The notes: a model not told the origin generated them from the letters alone. A stretch of DNA of 64,000 bases from Oscillospiraceae bacterium (GCA_015068555.1 SVKI01000006.1:1-64000); one strand, 5' to 3'. Positions 34,315 through 43,310 are shown, counted from the first letter of the stretch. Made by a program: numbers and translations.

Positions 34315-34489
34315 CTAATTTTTGTAAAGATTTTGCAAAAATTTTGTTTTTGTCATTTTAACTAAAAAGATTTTTAAGGTTTTGTTAAAATCAACAAAAA
34401 AACTTATGATATATTTAATTTTTGTCTACTTCCTATATAAAAATACATGTTTTTTATCTCAGCTTCATATAATCTGCCGAGGTGATTTC

Positions 34490-36010
34490 ATGAGTACAGC
34501 AAAACAATTTATTAAAAACGGCCTGCTTCTTGCCTGCACATCCGTTTTTTTGCGCGGTGCTTCCGTCGCTTTTAACGTCTATGTTACTAAACGCATTGGC
34601 GCTGAGGGGATAGGTCTATATGGTCTTATCATGTCTGTTTACATGCTTGTAACAACCGTCGCAACCTCAGGTGCCGGTCTTGCGACAACGCGCCTTACTG
34701 CTGAGGAACTCTCCTCCCATTCACCGGCAGGAATTCGCAAAACTGTTGCCTTTGCACTTTTATATGCTCTCTTTTTCGGCATCCTTTCCTTTATACTATT
34801 AGCCGCCTTTGCGCCATATATTGGAAGCGGCTGGCTGAGCGATGTACGTACCGTGCGTTCTTTATATGCCCTGGCAATCAGCCTGCCCTTCATTGCCATT
34901 TCCTCTGTTTTGAGCGGTTATTTTTTAGCCGTGCGGCGCGTTTCAAAAAATGCCTTTGTGCAGGTTTTTGAATTGCTCATCAAGGTGCTTGCAACCGTTT
35001 ACGGGCTACATCTTTTTATCGACCGTGGCATCGCCTTTGCCTGCTTTGCCTTGGTTGCAGGTGGAAGTTTTGCCGAAATCGCCTCCTGCTCGCTCATCTG
35101 CATCTTATACCGCATTGATGTGCGACGCTTTACGGCTAAATCTCTTTCGGTAAACTCTGTTGCCATCCGTTTTCTCTATGTTTCTCTACCTGTGGCTATT
35201 AGTGCCTACCTCCGCTCCGGCCTTGTGAGTTTAGAGCACATCCTCATCCCTGTTGGTCTCAAAAAGTTTGGCGCCTCTGCCTCTGCTTCACTGGCACAAT
35301 ATGGGGTTGTGCATGGTATGGTCATGCCGGTCCTTTTGTTTCCTTCTGCCATTGTCACGGCCTTTTCAGGTCTATTGGTGCCCGAACTCACCGAACTCCA
35401 AACGCGCCATAGTCAAACGGGCATTGACCGCGTGGTAGGCAAGGTGTTTCGAACAGCGCTTCTTTTTTCTATCGGAGCATGTACCGTTTTTTTTGCCTTT
35501 GCTGACCCTCTCGGTATCGTTCTTTATAAAAGCACGGACGCCTCTTTATTCATTCGCTTTTTAGCGCCCCTATGCATTGTTATGTATATGGATAGCGTCA
35601 CCGATTCCATGCTCAAGGGCTTAAACCAACAGGTCAGCTCCATGCGCTATAACATTTTCGATTCTCTGTTAAGTGTTGCGCTGATTTACCTTTTGCTGCC
35701 TCGTTTTGGTATTAACAGCTACGTGGCTATTATCTTTATAACCGAGCTGTTAAATGCGTTTTTGAGCATGAACAGGCTGATATCCATCACGAACTTTTCC
35801 CTCTCTGTTATCAGAGACATTATGACCCCTGCTCTTTCTGCCTGTGTGTCCTTCCTCTTGGTACACGGCATACAGATGCAAATGAATTTAAATTTTACCC
35901 ATGCCCCAACGCTTTGCCTGTGCATAGCGCTTTTCTCGGGATGCTACCTGCTCCTGCTTTTCGCACTAAAGGAACTTTCGATAAAGTTATCCCCCAGCCA
36001 TATTGCATAA
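34490..36010 (+). CDS. spoVB: SpoVB/MATE-type polysaccharide flippase
   Basis: Membrane flippase of the MVF superfamily, 506 residues with about 14 helices, starting MSTAKQFIKNGLLLACTSVF and containing YVTKRIGAEGIGLYGLIMSV and TSGAGLATTRL. The family flips lipid-linked wall precursors; SpoVB members act in spore cortex synthesis, but paralogues serve other polymers. The ATG at 34490 has GAGGTG upstream. The last 116 bases overlap the 3' end of the convergent spoIVFB gene. Confidence 0.8.
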   Translation: MSTAKQFIKNGLLLACTSVFLRGASVAFNVYVTKRIGAEGIGLYGLIMSVYMLVTTVATSGAGLATTRLTAEELSSHSPAGIRKTVAFALLYALFFGILSFILLAAFAPYIGSGWLSDVRTVRSLYALAISLPFIAISSVLSGYFLAVRRVSKNAFVQVFELLIKVLATVYGLHLFIDRGIAFACFALVAGGSFAEIASCSLICILYRIDVRRFTAKSLSVNSVAIRFLYVSLPVAISAYLRSGLVSLEHILIPVGLKKFGASASASLAQYGVVHGMVMPVLLFPSAIVTAFSGLLVPELTELQTRHSQTGIDRVVGKVFRTALLFSIGACTVFFAFADPLGIVLYKSTDASLFIRFLAPLCIVMYMDSVTDSMLKGLNQQVSSMRYNIFDSLLSVALIYLLLPRFGINSYVAIIFITELLNAFLSMNRLISITNFSLSVIRDIMTPALSACVSFLLVHGIQMQMNLNFTHAPTLCLCIALFSGCYLLLLFALKELSIKLSPSHIA

Positions 36011-36827
36011 CAACTTCGACCACCTCTGTTTCTGTCACGACGCTTAAAACGGATTGTTGCGCGTCCACAATATATATAATGTAGAAACAGTCATAGCTAA
36101 ACAGTTTAAAAACATCACCCACCTGCGTTGTTTCAAGTACACAAACTGTTCGGGTGCGCATTAGCCCTTTTCGAATCAGCTTTTCCTTACTATGCAGCAC
36201 CTCGCGCATTAGATGAATCTCATTTTGCCGTTCCTCCTCACTTATATGAAACGCCAAAAAACCGGCAACCAGCAACAAACTTATATTCATTTTTGTGAGA
36301 ATTAAAAGAAAGATACCGCCCACGAAAAGTAAAACGGTTATCAGGCGGCTGATGCGTTTCATCACGGCAGAAGCGGCAAAACAACCAATTCGTCGCACCA
36401 ATATTGCCTTCACGATTCTCCCACCGTCAAGGGGTAAGCAAGGCAACAAGTTTAAAAATAAGGTTAGCGCATTAATAAACGCAAAAAACAAAAGTGCCGG
36501 GTTATCAAATCCGTACGTGGGAAACAACGCACCCAATAACACTAACATAATTCCGTTAGAAAGCGGACCCGCCGCTGCAATCACTATTTCTTTATCTGTT
36601 TCCCGCACCATTGCCGACGCAAGACGCAGCGTCATACCAAAGGGCAAAATCAAAATACTGCCAATGCGTTCACGGACAAGCAGTGCAGCCAGCACATGAA
36701 ATACTTCATGAATAAAAACCACAGCATAGGCCATCAGCAAGGTATACATGCCACCTGTCAGCCAGGTGAAGAAAAGTAGCAAAAAAACACTCCAATGTAT
36801 GTATAAAAATTTTGTTATTCTAACCAT
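35895..36827 (-). CDS. spoIVFB: SpoIVFB-like M50 site-2 protease with CBS domain
   Basis: Intramembrane zinc protease of 310 residues. Zinc ligands H40 and H44 in FIHEVFHVLAA with E41 as base, and D134 in LLPCLPLDGGRIVK; about six membrane helices, then a CBS-like region (about 215-280). This is the layout of SpoIVFB, which cuts pro-sigma-K in the mother cell. It overlaps the upstream spoIVFA-like gene by eight bases. The last 30 or so residues lie antisense to the spoVB end and look unstructured. Confidence 0.88.
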   Translation of the reverse strand: MVRITKFLYIHWSVFLLLFFTWLTGGMYTLLMAYAVVFIHEVFHVLAALLVRERIGSILILPFGMTLRLASAMVRETDKEIVIAAAGPLSNGIMLVLLGALFPTYGFDNPALLFFAFINALTLFLNLLPCLPLDGGRIVKAILVRRIGCFAASAVMKRISRLITVLLFVGGIFLLILTKMNISLLLVAGFLAFHISEEERQNEIHLMREVLHSKEKLIRKGLMRTRTVCVLETTQVGDVFKLFSYDCFYIIYIVDAQQSVLSVVTETEVVEVVMQYGWGITLSKVPLVRKAGAGSIPRKALCTGKALGHG

Positions 36828-37530
36828 TCACACTATCCTTTTTTAGGCGCATAAATTCTGCCGGATCAAGCCATGTATCGCCATCTCTGATTTCAAAATG
36901 TAAATGCGGACCTGTAACATTGCCCGTGCTCCCCATCAAGGCAATTTTTTCTCCCTGTTCAACGGTTTCATCCTGCCCTGTCAAAAGCTCACTGCAATGG
37001 GCATACAGCGTAAAGATACTTTCACTGTGTTGTAAAAGCAAATAGTTTCCATAGCTGTCGCTAAAACCACACTCCACCACCTGCCCGGGAGCTGCTGCAA
37101 AGATATCTGTGCCCTCTGCCGCTGCCAAATCCACACCGTAATGAAACTTTTCTTCTCCGCTTTGTGGGTCTTGCCGTAGCCCGAACGGAGAAGACACAAC
37201 CGCCTCGGTCGGCACCTTCATGTTCATCAGCACCTCTTTGCTCCCCAGTTCCTCCGGCAAACTTTTTTGCTCCGTACCTTTAGCTAAAAATTCCTTAACC
37301 TTCCCGGGCACGCCGGCAAAATCTGTATGCTCCTGCAAAATTCGCGTAATGGCATCCTTGGCCGGAAGCAGACTCTCCGCACCCGAGAATCTAACGACCA
37401 ATGCACCGGCCAGCAAAATAATACAAACCGCTATTCGTTTAGTGGGCGCATAGTGTAGGCGCCCCGACTCTTCAGATCGTTGTCTGTGTACCTTTGCATA
37501 CTCACCGCGCCGCCTGTAAACCTGTTCCAT
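36820..37530 (-). CDS. spoIVFA: SpoIVFA-like M23/LytM peptidase
   Basis: A 236-residue protein with a cytoplasmic basic start, one membrane helix (about 31-48) and a LytM domain (about 105-228). All zinc ligands are present: H130 and D134 in HYGVDLAA and H211 in GPHLHFEIR, with H178 in YAHCS. In Bacillus SpoIVFA regulates SpoIVFB and has a degenerate LytM domain; here it looks catalytically whole, so wall cleavage is possible. Directly upstream of spoIVFB with an eight-base overlap. Confidence 0.82.
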   Translation of the reverse strand: MEQVYRRRGEYAKVHRQRSEESGRLHYAPTKRIAVCIILLAGALVVRFSGAESLLPAKDAITRILQEHTDFAGVPGKVKEFLAKGTEQKSLPEELGSKEVLMNMKVPTEAVVSSPFGLRQDPQSGEEKFHYGVDLAAAEGTDIFAAAPGQVVECGFSDSYGNYLLLQHSESIFTLYAHCSELLTGQDETVEQGEKIALMGSTGNVTGPHLHFEIRDGDTWLDPAEFMRLKKDSVNG

Positions 37531-37620
37531 ATTCTTGTCCCCTTTCTTTTGCTAGTAACAATATATGGAACAAGCTGTTTAATTATGATAGATGTTGCAA
37601 ATAAACAAATGTCAATACAA

Positions 37621-37653
37621 AAAGAGGCTGTGACAAATTGCCACAGCCTCTTT
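37621..37653 (-). terminator. Terminator of the creatininase-containing operon
   Basis: AAAGAGGCTGTG (37621-37632) and CACAGCCTCTTT (37642-37653) form a perfect 12-pair stem; T run follows on the minus strand. It sits nine bases after the creatininase stop. Confidence 0.88.
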
Positions 37654-37661
37654 CTCTCATG

Positions 37662-38450
37662 TTATGCGTGTAATCTTGCTTCCAAATCATCAACCAGTTT
37701 CACTAAATTATCAACAATTTCCTGACTAACCTTTTCACCCAGTTCACGCGTTGCGCGTTCCGGATATCCCATAACACCAACTTTGATTTCCTCACGCTGG
37801 TGCACTGATTCTATAACAAAAGGATGGTCAAACGCTTTAGAACTTACTGCATACCAGTCAGGGTCTGTACGCAGATTCTTTGCAATTTCTTCTTCATCCA
37901 AAACAATTTCATCGCGCACCATTTCCGGCTTCCAATATAGCATATTGGAGGTTTCAATCAAGCCTGCATGATAGTCATGCTCCTCGACTGCCTGCATACC
38001 AATCTGAGACAGTTCCTGCACATCCATCATAGCTATGGCAACATCTTTCGTTTTTTCTTTATCACGGCGTAAAAGCATCTGCAAGGTACTGCGTAGGGCA
38101 TCCGTATTTTCCGAACCGCCGTGACCTAACAGAATCACGATGTTTTTAAAGCCCATGCGAATAAATTCAGAGCAAATTTCAGACATGTAAAGGCCGAAGG
38201 TGTTGGGACTGACATTGACCGTGCCCATCAATTCGCCACCCGAAAAGCAATAGTTCACAGAAGGCGCCACAACCGCGTTCAATCTGTCTCCTGCCAAGCG
38301 GGGCGGAATCACCGCGTTGAAAATATCGGTGCCTAAGGGCAGATGAAAACCGTGCTGTTCCGGTAATCCGACCGGAATAATAACAGTCTTAGTTTTTTTA
38401 ATGACCTCTTCCATCTCACGGACGGTCATTTCTTCCATAATATAAGCCAT
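37662..38450 (-). CDS. Creatininase-family amidohydrolase
   Basis: Metal-dependent hydrolase of 262 residues. Metal-binding residues are in place: E31 and H33 in GLPEQHGFHLPLGTD (with D42), H110 in LLGHGGSEN and E166 in HAGLIETS. Members hydrolyse cyclic or linear amide bonds (creatinine, FAPy, PQQ and mycofactocin precursors). AGGAG lies eight bases before the ATG. Last gene of the five-gene operon; an amide-bond cleavage step on an amino-sugar derivative would fit its neighbours, but this is inference. Confidence 0.88.
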   Translation of the reverse strand: MAYIMEEMTVREMEEVIKKTKTVIIPVGLPEQHGFHLPLGTDIFNAVIPPRLAGDRLNAVVAPSVNYCFSGGELMGTVNVSPNTFGLYMSEICSEFIRMGFKNIVILLGHGGSENTDALRSTLQMLLRRDKEKTKDVAIAMMDVQELSQIGMQAVEEHDYHAGLIETSNMLYWKPEMVRDEIVLDEEEIAKNLRTDPDWYAVSSKAFDHPFVIESVHQREEIKVGVMGYPERATRELGEKVSQEIVDNLVKLVDDLEARLHA

Positions 38451-38467
38451 ATTTTCTTCTCCTAATA

Positions 38468-38502
38468 CTTAACCACACAGGGTCTTACCCCGTGTGGTTA
38501 AG
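38468..38502. other. Intercistronic hairpin upstream of the creatininase gene
   Basis: CTTAACCACAC and GTGTGGTTAAG form a perfect 11-pair stem, extended inside by GGG/CCC. No T run follows on either strand, so processing or message stabilisation is more likely than termination. Confidence 0.6.
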
Positions 38503-38509
38503 TTGTTTA

Positions 38510-39619
38510 TTATTTAATTAAATCTTCAACACTGGGCATTTTAATGGTCTTGCCACCATTTTTAAAGGATTCCTCACCAATTAAACCGGGCAATGCAATG
38601 TTAATACCAAATTCAATATCAAGGGGCGGCTTGGTATCATTTATGATACAGTCTACAAATGCCTGCATCATCTTAGGATCAGCTCCACCGTGTCCTTCTT
38701 CTGATGCACCGGGATAGCCATCAAACGCCGGGATAACCACTTCACCCTTTGTGTTGGGAATGCTCTTAAAGTAACCCAAGGAACCGGGTTCCTGTGTTTC
38801 CTTTCTGCGACGGTATTCCAAAGAACCTTTAGAACCATACATCTCAAAGTTATGACGGCATGTGTGATGCACACCGAAGCCGATAAAGATTTTAATCAAA
38901 GTACCCTTCTTGGTTTTTACCATAATAACACCATTGGGCGGTGCAGGATGTGCTTCTTCAATGGGATTAAAGCCCGGAATAAAACCGCTGATTTCATCAC
39001 AGGTGTCATCCAGAATGTAAAGCAGGGGACCTAAGTTATGTGTCAAATAATGAATGGAGGTCAGATATGAACGCCAGGTCATTTTAATGCTGCCATCCGG
39101 ATTACGGTCAAATTCACCTTCGTGGGGATGAATGTAGTCAGATTCTGCATAGACAACATCACCCAGCAGACCTTCTTCATACATCGTCTTCCATGAATTG
39201 ATAAACGCCCAGAAACAGCAGTTTTCTGCCACCATGAATTTGAGATTAGGATGTGCTTTAACAGCTTTACCCAACTTGGTTGCTTCTTCAAAAGAAGAAA
39301 TGTTGGGAATTTCGCACAAAACGTGCTTGCCGGCTTCCATACACTGAATGGAAATGTCGCTGTGCGTAGAAACATGTGTCGCCACGATAACAGCTTCCAC
39401 ATCCGACTTCAAAAAATCTTCAATATTGTTGAAATACTGAATACCCTGCACATTCTTTTCCACTTCCATGGTGTGCTTGAATTTAGCAAGTGCTTCATCA
39501 CTTTTATCACAAACCGCATAAAGCTCCACATTATTTAAAAGTGTAGCCATTTTATACAGACCCGCACCTCTGGGGCCTAGACCAATACAACCAAGTTTAA
39601 CCTTTTTTGTTTCTGCCAT
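38510..39619 (-). CDS. Gfo/Idh/MocA-family protein, GH109-like
   Basis: NAD(P)-dependent protein of 369 residues with the Rossmann start KLGCIGLGPRGAGLYKMATL and the C-terminal Gfo/Idh domain. Stretches MVAENCCFWAFINSWKTMYE and SIHYLTHNLGPLLYILDD follow the pattern of GH109 glycosidases, which break glycosidic bonds through transient C3 oxidation. The ATG at 39619 has AAGGTGG upstream and removes a 19-residue extension with no ribosome site. It may therefore be a glycosidase rather than a simple dehydrogenase; key residues were not verified by alignment. Confidence 0.83.
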   Translation of the reverse strand: MAETKKVKLGCIGLGPRGAGLYKMATLLNNVELYAVCDKSDEALAKFKHTMEVEKNVQGIQYFNNIEDFLKSDVEAVIVATHVSTHSDISIQCMEAGKHVLCEIPNISSFEEATKLGKAVKAHPNLKFMVAENCCFWAFINSWKTMYEEGLLGDVVYAESDYIHPHEGEFDRNPDGSIKMTWRSYLTSIHYLTHNLGPLLYILDDTCDEISGFIPGFNPIEEAHPAPPNGVIMVKTKKGTLIKIFIGFGVHHTCRHNFEMYGSKGSLEYRRRKETQEPGSLGYFKSIPNTKGEVVIPAFDGYPGASEEGHGGADPKMMQAFVDCIINDTKPPLDIEFGINIALPGLIGEESFKNGGKTIKMPSVEDLIK

Positions 39620-39641
39620 TGTTATCCACCTTTCTAAGCTA

Positions 39642-40688
39642 TCAAACTTTTTTGCAGACGCCCTCTTCAGATGCAAGATATGCTGTTTCTACAATCTTTT
39701 GCACAAAAAGACCATCTTCTGCGGTAATCACCGGCTCTGTATCCTCTAAAATGGCATTGGCAAATGCTGAAATTTCTTTCTCATACATGTTGCCCGTCAC
39801 CACTTCAACTGTTCGCGTATCATTGACACTCTCTCTGTTTTGTTGCGCATTGTAACAAGCTGCTGCATCTGAAACCGTTAATTCTATTTTACCTGCTTCT
39901 ACCTGGCCGATTGTGCCTTCCGCTAAAATACTGCCACAGGTCCCGTAAAATTCCAAACGGCATTGAGCTGCATTATCCGGAATGTTAAAGTTCGCATCCA
40001 CATAGGCGGTTGCACCGCTATCCATCTTCATAAGCAGAGCAGCCGAGTCATCTGCTGAATAATTAAAGGTCTGATTCTGCGCAAAACATGTCACTGTTTT
40101 CGCCTTCGTTCCACTGATATATTGCAACAAATCGATACAGTGAATACCCATATCCATCAAAGCGCCACCGCCTGAGCAAGCCTTATCCTGACGCCAGTTA
40201 CCCGGTATTTCAGGATACCAGCAAGTGAGCTGACCACGCATAGAAACAACATCACCAATAACGCCGTTTGCAATGAGTTCTCTCATTTTTTGATGATAAG
40301 AAGAGAAACGCATCATCAGTCCAACACCCAATTTCACGCCCTGTGCTTTGCAAAAATCAGCTATTTCTTTAGATTCTGACAGGGAAAGACCCATGGGCTT
40401 TTCAAGCAGAATATGCTTTTTTGCCTTTGCAGCAGCCATCGCTTGCTCTTTATGGCAAAAAACAGGAGTCGCAATGTAAACCGCATCGATTTCATTCAGC
40501 GCGAGCACTTCTTCAACCGTTGCAAATGCATACTGTGCGCCAAATTCTTTTTTCACCTTTTGAGCGGCCTCAAAATTAGTGTCCATAACGGCAACGAGTT
40601 CGCTGTTTTCAGCAAGCATCATTCCGGGGATGGTACGTCTGTAAGCGATACCACCACAGCCGATAACACCCCATTTGATTTGTTTCAT
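39642..40688 (-). CDS. Gfo/Idh/MocA-family oxidoreductase
   Basis: Sugar or cyclitol dehydrogenase-like protein of 348 residues. Rossmann motif WGVIGCGGIAYRRTIPGMML, the EKP signature in HILLEKPMGLSLSES (catalytic lysine) and the DMGIHCIDLLQYISG block with a candidate catalytic His. AGAGGTG before the ATG. Begins three bases after the aminotransferase stop codon and precedes a second Gfo/Idh protein, so two redox steps, or a redox pair, act in the same pathway. Confidence 0.9.
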   Translation of the reverse strand: MKQIKWGVIGCGGIAYRRTIPGMMLAENSELVAVMDTNFEAAQKVKKEFGAQYAFATVEEVLALNEIDAVYIATPVFCHKEQAMAAAKAKKHILLEKPMGLSLSESKEIADFCKAQGVKLGVGLMMRFSSYHQKMRELIANGVIGDVVSMRGQLTCWYPEIPGNWRQDKACSGGGALMDMGIHCIDLLQYISGTKAKTVTCFAQNQTFNYSADDSAALLMKMDSGATAYVDANFNIPDNAAQCRLEFYGTCGSILAEGTIGQVEAGKIELTVSDAAACYNAQQNRESVNDTRTVEVVTGNMYEKEISAFANAILEDTEPVITAEDGLFVQKIVETAYLASEEGVCKKV

Positions 40689-40691
40689 GAA

Positions 40692-41999
40692 TTATACACC
40701 TCTCTGCATCTCATCAACAGCCTCTAAAACAGCATCAGCCATATATGCAAGCTGTTCATCGCTCAGGCCGTACAGGGGCAGATGAGTAAATCTCTTATAG
40801 AATACTTCTTCGCAATTGGGGCAGGTTTTCGCAATTTCATCAGCATCATAACCCATATCTTTTACAATTTGGAAGCGATACAAAGGACCAAAGTGAGCAA
40901 TCTGGGTAACGCCTTTAGCTTCCAGCTTCTTTTTCAGAACCTGTACATCGCCACCGGCTTTGGCAGGGTCAATCTGTAACAGATATAAGTGGAAGGTCGG
41001 CTTAATGTCTTCATTACCCAAATCCTGCGGGATGATGGCATCGTTTTCTTTAAATCTATTAGAAAGGTAAGCTGCAGCCTTTCTTCTAATTTCAATAATC
41101 TCTTCGTTACGAGCAACCTGCAGAGTCAGACCAAGGCCCTGGATTTCGGTTGTAGAAGCGTTACCGGGAACAAAGGGAGCTTCTTTACCCTGAATCGGTG
41201 TGATGTTATAAAGCCAATCCTTAATCGGGCAGCTAAAGTCAAGACCTAAGAAACGAGCACGCTTTAATTCGCTGCCAAAGTCAGGGACATTAGTCGTTAA
41301 AATGCCGCCTTCACCGAAGGAGGTAATGTTTTTAACTTCATGCATGGAGAATGCCGCAAAGTCACCAATGGTACCAATCTTCTTACCTTTATACATTGCA
41401 CCAAATGCGTGAGCAGCATCTTCGAGCACCAGAATATTGTGCTTTTTAGCCAGCTCCATGATGGGATCTAAATCTACAGGATAACCACCGATATGCACGG
41501 GCACAATCATCTTGGTTTTATCCGTAATCTTTCTTGCTACATCGGCAGGATCCATGTTAATAGTTTTCGGGTCAACATCGGCAAACACAAGTTTTGCACC
41601 AACGGCCAAGGGATACGCCATAGTAGCCACAAATGTGATAGCCGGAACGATAACTTCATCGCCGGGTTTTAAGTTTGCATATTTATAAGCAATTTCAAAA
41701 CCGGCTGTTGCATTGGTTACAAAAGTAGAAGTTGTTGTACCCAGGTATTCATTACAAGCAGCTTCCGCCTCTTCAACCTTGCTGCCCAAAGAAAGTTTGC
41801 CCGGCGGCGTTGCCAGGCTATCCAGCTTTTTAACCTGCTGCCAAACAGCTTCTAATGCATCGTCGTATTCCTTACCTTCACCCTGCATTAAAAAGCGGAT
41901 GATTTCCATTAAATCGTGAACATTGTAATTTTCACCTACTGCTGCCCAGGGCACACGTGTTGCACCTGTGTTGTAACGAAAGTCTGTTGCTTTACCCAT
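40692..41999 (-). CDS. DegT/DnrJ/EryC1/StrS aminotransferase
   Basis: PLP enzyme of 435 residues that normally transfers an amino group to a keto sugar. Seen are the VTNATAGFEIAYKYANLKPG region, VLEDAAHAFGA and the PLP lysine in FSMHEVKNITSFGEGG. The ATG at 41999 lies eight bases after GGAG; one two codons upstream is too close. It is longer at the N-terminus than most DegT proteins. In this operon it could work in reverse, removing the amino group from an amino sugar. Confidence 0.9.
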   Translation of the reverse strand: MGKATDFRYNTGATRVPWAAVGENYNVHDLMEIIRFLMQGEGKEYDDALEAVWQQVKKLDSLATPPGKLSLGSKVEEAEAACNEYLGTTTSTFVTNATAGFEIAYKYANLKPGDEVIVPAITFVATMAYPLAVGAKLVFADVDPKTINMDPADVARKITDKTKMIVPVHIGGYPVDLDPIMELAKKHNILVLEDAAHAFGAMYKGKKIGTIGDFAAFSMHEVKNITSFGEGGILTTNVPDFGSELKRARFLGLDFSCPIKDWLYNITPIQGKEAPFVPGNASTTEIQGLGLTLQVARNEEIIEIRRKAAAYLSNRFKENDAIIPQDLGNEDIKPTFHLYLLQIDPAKAGGDVQVLKKKLEAKGVTQIAHFGPLYRFQIVKDMGYDADEIAKTCPNCEEVFYKRFTHLPLYGLSDEQLAYMADAVLEAVDEMQRGV

Positions 42000-42034
42000 T
42001 TTCATATCTCCTTTTCATATATGATGATTTGTTC

Positions 42035-42661
42035 TTAAAACTCTGGCAGATAGCTCTGCTCTCTTTCCTCCCAGCAAACCTCACGCACTTCAATATCCTT
42101 GACTTTCAGCTTGGTTGAATAGGGAGAAAAACCAACATAGCCACCTACAATGGGATCCATATTATCAACGACCTCCTGAATCAGAACGTCATCAACAATC
42201 AAAAAGTTATGTCCCTGAACTGCACCCGTGGTAATTCTCACTTCGGTACCGGGTTCGTAGTGATATAAGGATGTTAAACAACGAAGCTCATCCTCAGGGA
42301 ATCGTTCAATACCACTCTTGCTTTCATACCAGCCGTTTAAGCCGGAAATGTAACCTTTTTTCAGATAGTTATTCTCCTCATCCCAGGTTACACAGTACAC
42401 GGCATTTAAATCCCTTGTGGCCGGCAAAACACTGGCCATGGTAAAGGAAAACATCACATCTTTTTCAAAACGCTCGCGACTGAGCAAAATGCCTCCCTTG
42501 TTAGCCGGCTCCGTTCCTATCAAATAGCCATTTTCATACGTCCAGCATCCGGCCGTATCACGCCACACTTCCTGCCAGTTTTCGTCCGGCTGATAGGAGA
42601 GCACGACCGGGGATTTTTCCACATTAATTTTTTTCCCAAGGAGCAAAATTTCCTTTTGCAT
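42035..42661 (-). CDS. DUF1961/DUF1080-like beta-sandwich protein
   Basis: A 208-residue cytoplasmic protein without signal peptide. Strand-rich sequence with NGYLIGTEPANKGGILLSRE, DEENNYLKKGYISGLNGWYE and YHYEPGTEVRITTGAVQGHN reads like the concanavalin-type fold of DUF1961 (YesU) or DUF1080 proteins; some DUF1080 members act on 3-keto-glycosides. The ATG at 42661 with GGGGA upstream was preferred. First gene of the operon. Family placement is by eye and moderate. Confidence 0.6.
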   Translation of the reverse strand: MQKEILLLGKKINVEKSPVVLSYQPDENWQEVWRDTAGCWTYENGYLIGTEPANKGGILLSRERFEKDVMFSFTMASVLPATRDLNAVYCVTWDEENNYLKKGYISGLNGWYESKSGIERFPEDELRCLTSLYHYEPGTEVRITTGAVQGHNFLIVDDVLIQEVVDNMDPIVGGYVGFSPYSTKLKVKDIEVREVCWEEREQSYLPEF

Positions 42662-42708
42662 ATCCGTCCCCTTTTCAATTTTTTCATCCATTAAAATAAT
42701 TCTTTCTC

Positions 42709-42737
42709 ATTATATCATTTTTTTATGAAACCGTCAA
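42709..42737 (-). promoter_or_regulatory. Promoter of the five-gene catabolic operon
   Basis: Minus-strand TTGACG (42732-42737), 17-base spacer, TATAAT (42709-42714). The leader before the first gene is about 40 bases. The rest of the gap up to rpsT is AT-rich with no further feature. Confidence 0.83.
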
Positions 42738-42934
42738 TATATATTTTCGTTTTTCGTGTTTTTGCACAATACAATAAAAACAGCTATTTAATCTTATAAC
42801 CATGTATCCTTCCCAATTCCTTCTGCTACCGCATTCTTGCGCTGTCTGTTTGTATTTAAATCCACAACAATTCCGGAGCAAAACAACACTTTTTGTAAAA
42901 ATTCATAATTTTTTTATTTTTTTGAAAAAAACTG

Positions 42935-42963
42935 TTGCATTTTTCTATTTCTTGTGGTAGAAT
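42935..42963 (+). promoter_or_regulatory. Promoter of rpsT
   Basis: TTGCAT (42935-42940), 17-base spacer, TAGAAT (42958-42963). Confidence 0.75.
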
Positions 42964-42999
42964 AGTAGAAGTCATTAAAAGGGCATGGAGGTGAAAGCA

Positions 43000-43266
43000 T
43001 TGCCTAACATTAAATCCGCTAAAAAAAGAGTTAAAGTCATTAAGACCAAAACACTCCGTAATCAGATGATTAAATCTGCCGTAAAAACATATATTAAAAA
43101 GTTCGAAGCTGCGGCTGCCACTGGCGATAAAGCCGTTGCAGAACCCGCTTTCAATCTGGCTGTTAAGAAAATTGACCAGGCTGTCAGCAAGGGTATCATG
43201 AAGAAGAATACCGCCTCCAGAAGAAAGTCGCGGTTGGCTCTCATGCTGAACAAAGTCGGCGCATAA
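43000..43266 (+). CDS. rpsT: 30S ribosomal protein S20
   Basis: Primary 16S rRNA-binding protein of 88 residues, start MPNIKSAKKRVKVIKTKTLR, end NTASRRKSRLALMLNKVGA. The start is TTG at 43000 with GGAGGTG six bases upstream; an ATG five codons earlier overlaps that site. Single-gene transcript with its own promoter and terminator, away from its frequent neighbour holA. Confidence 0.97.
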   Translation: MPNIKSAKKRVKVIKTKTLRNQMIKSAVKTYIKKFEAAAATGDKAVAEPAFNLAVKKIDQAVSKGIMKKNTASRRKSRLALMLNKVGA

Positions 43267-43278
43267 TGATGAAAATGT

Positions 43279-43310
43279 AAAAGCTACAGGTTAATACCTG
43301 TAGCTTTTTT
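43279..43310 (+). terminator. Terminator of rpsT
   Basis: AAGCTACAGGT and ACCTGTAGCTT form a perfect 11-pair stem with loop TAAT and a T tail. Confidence 0.9.
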
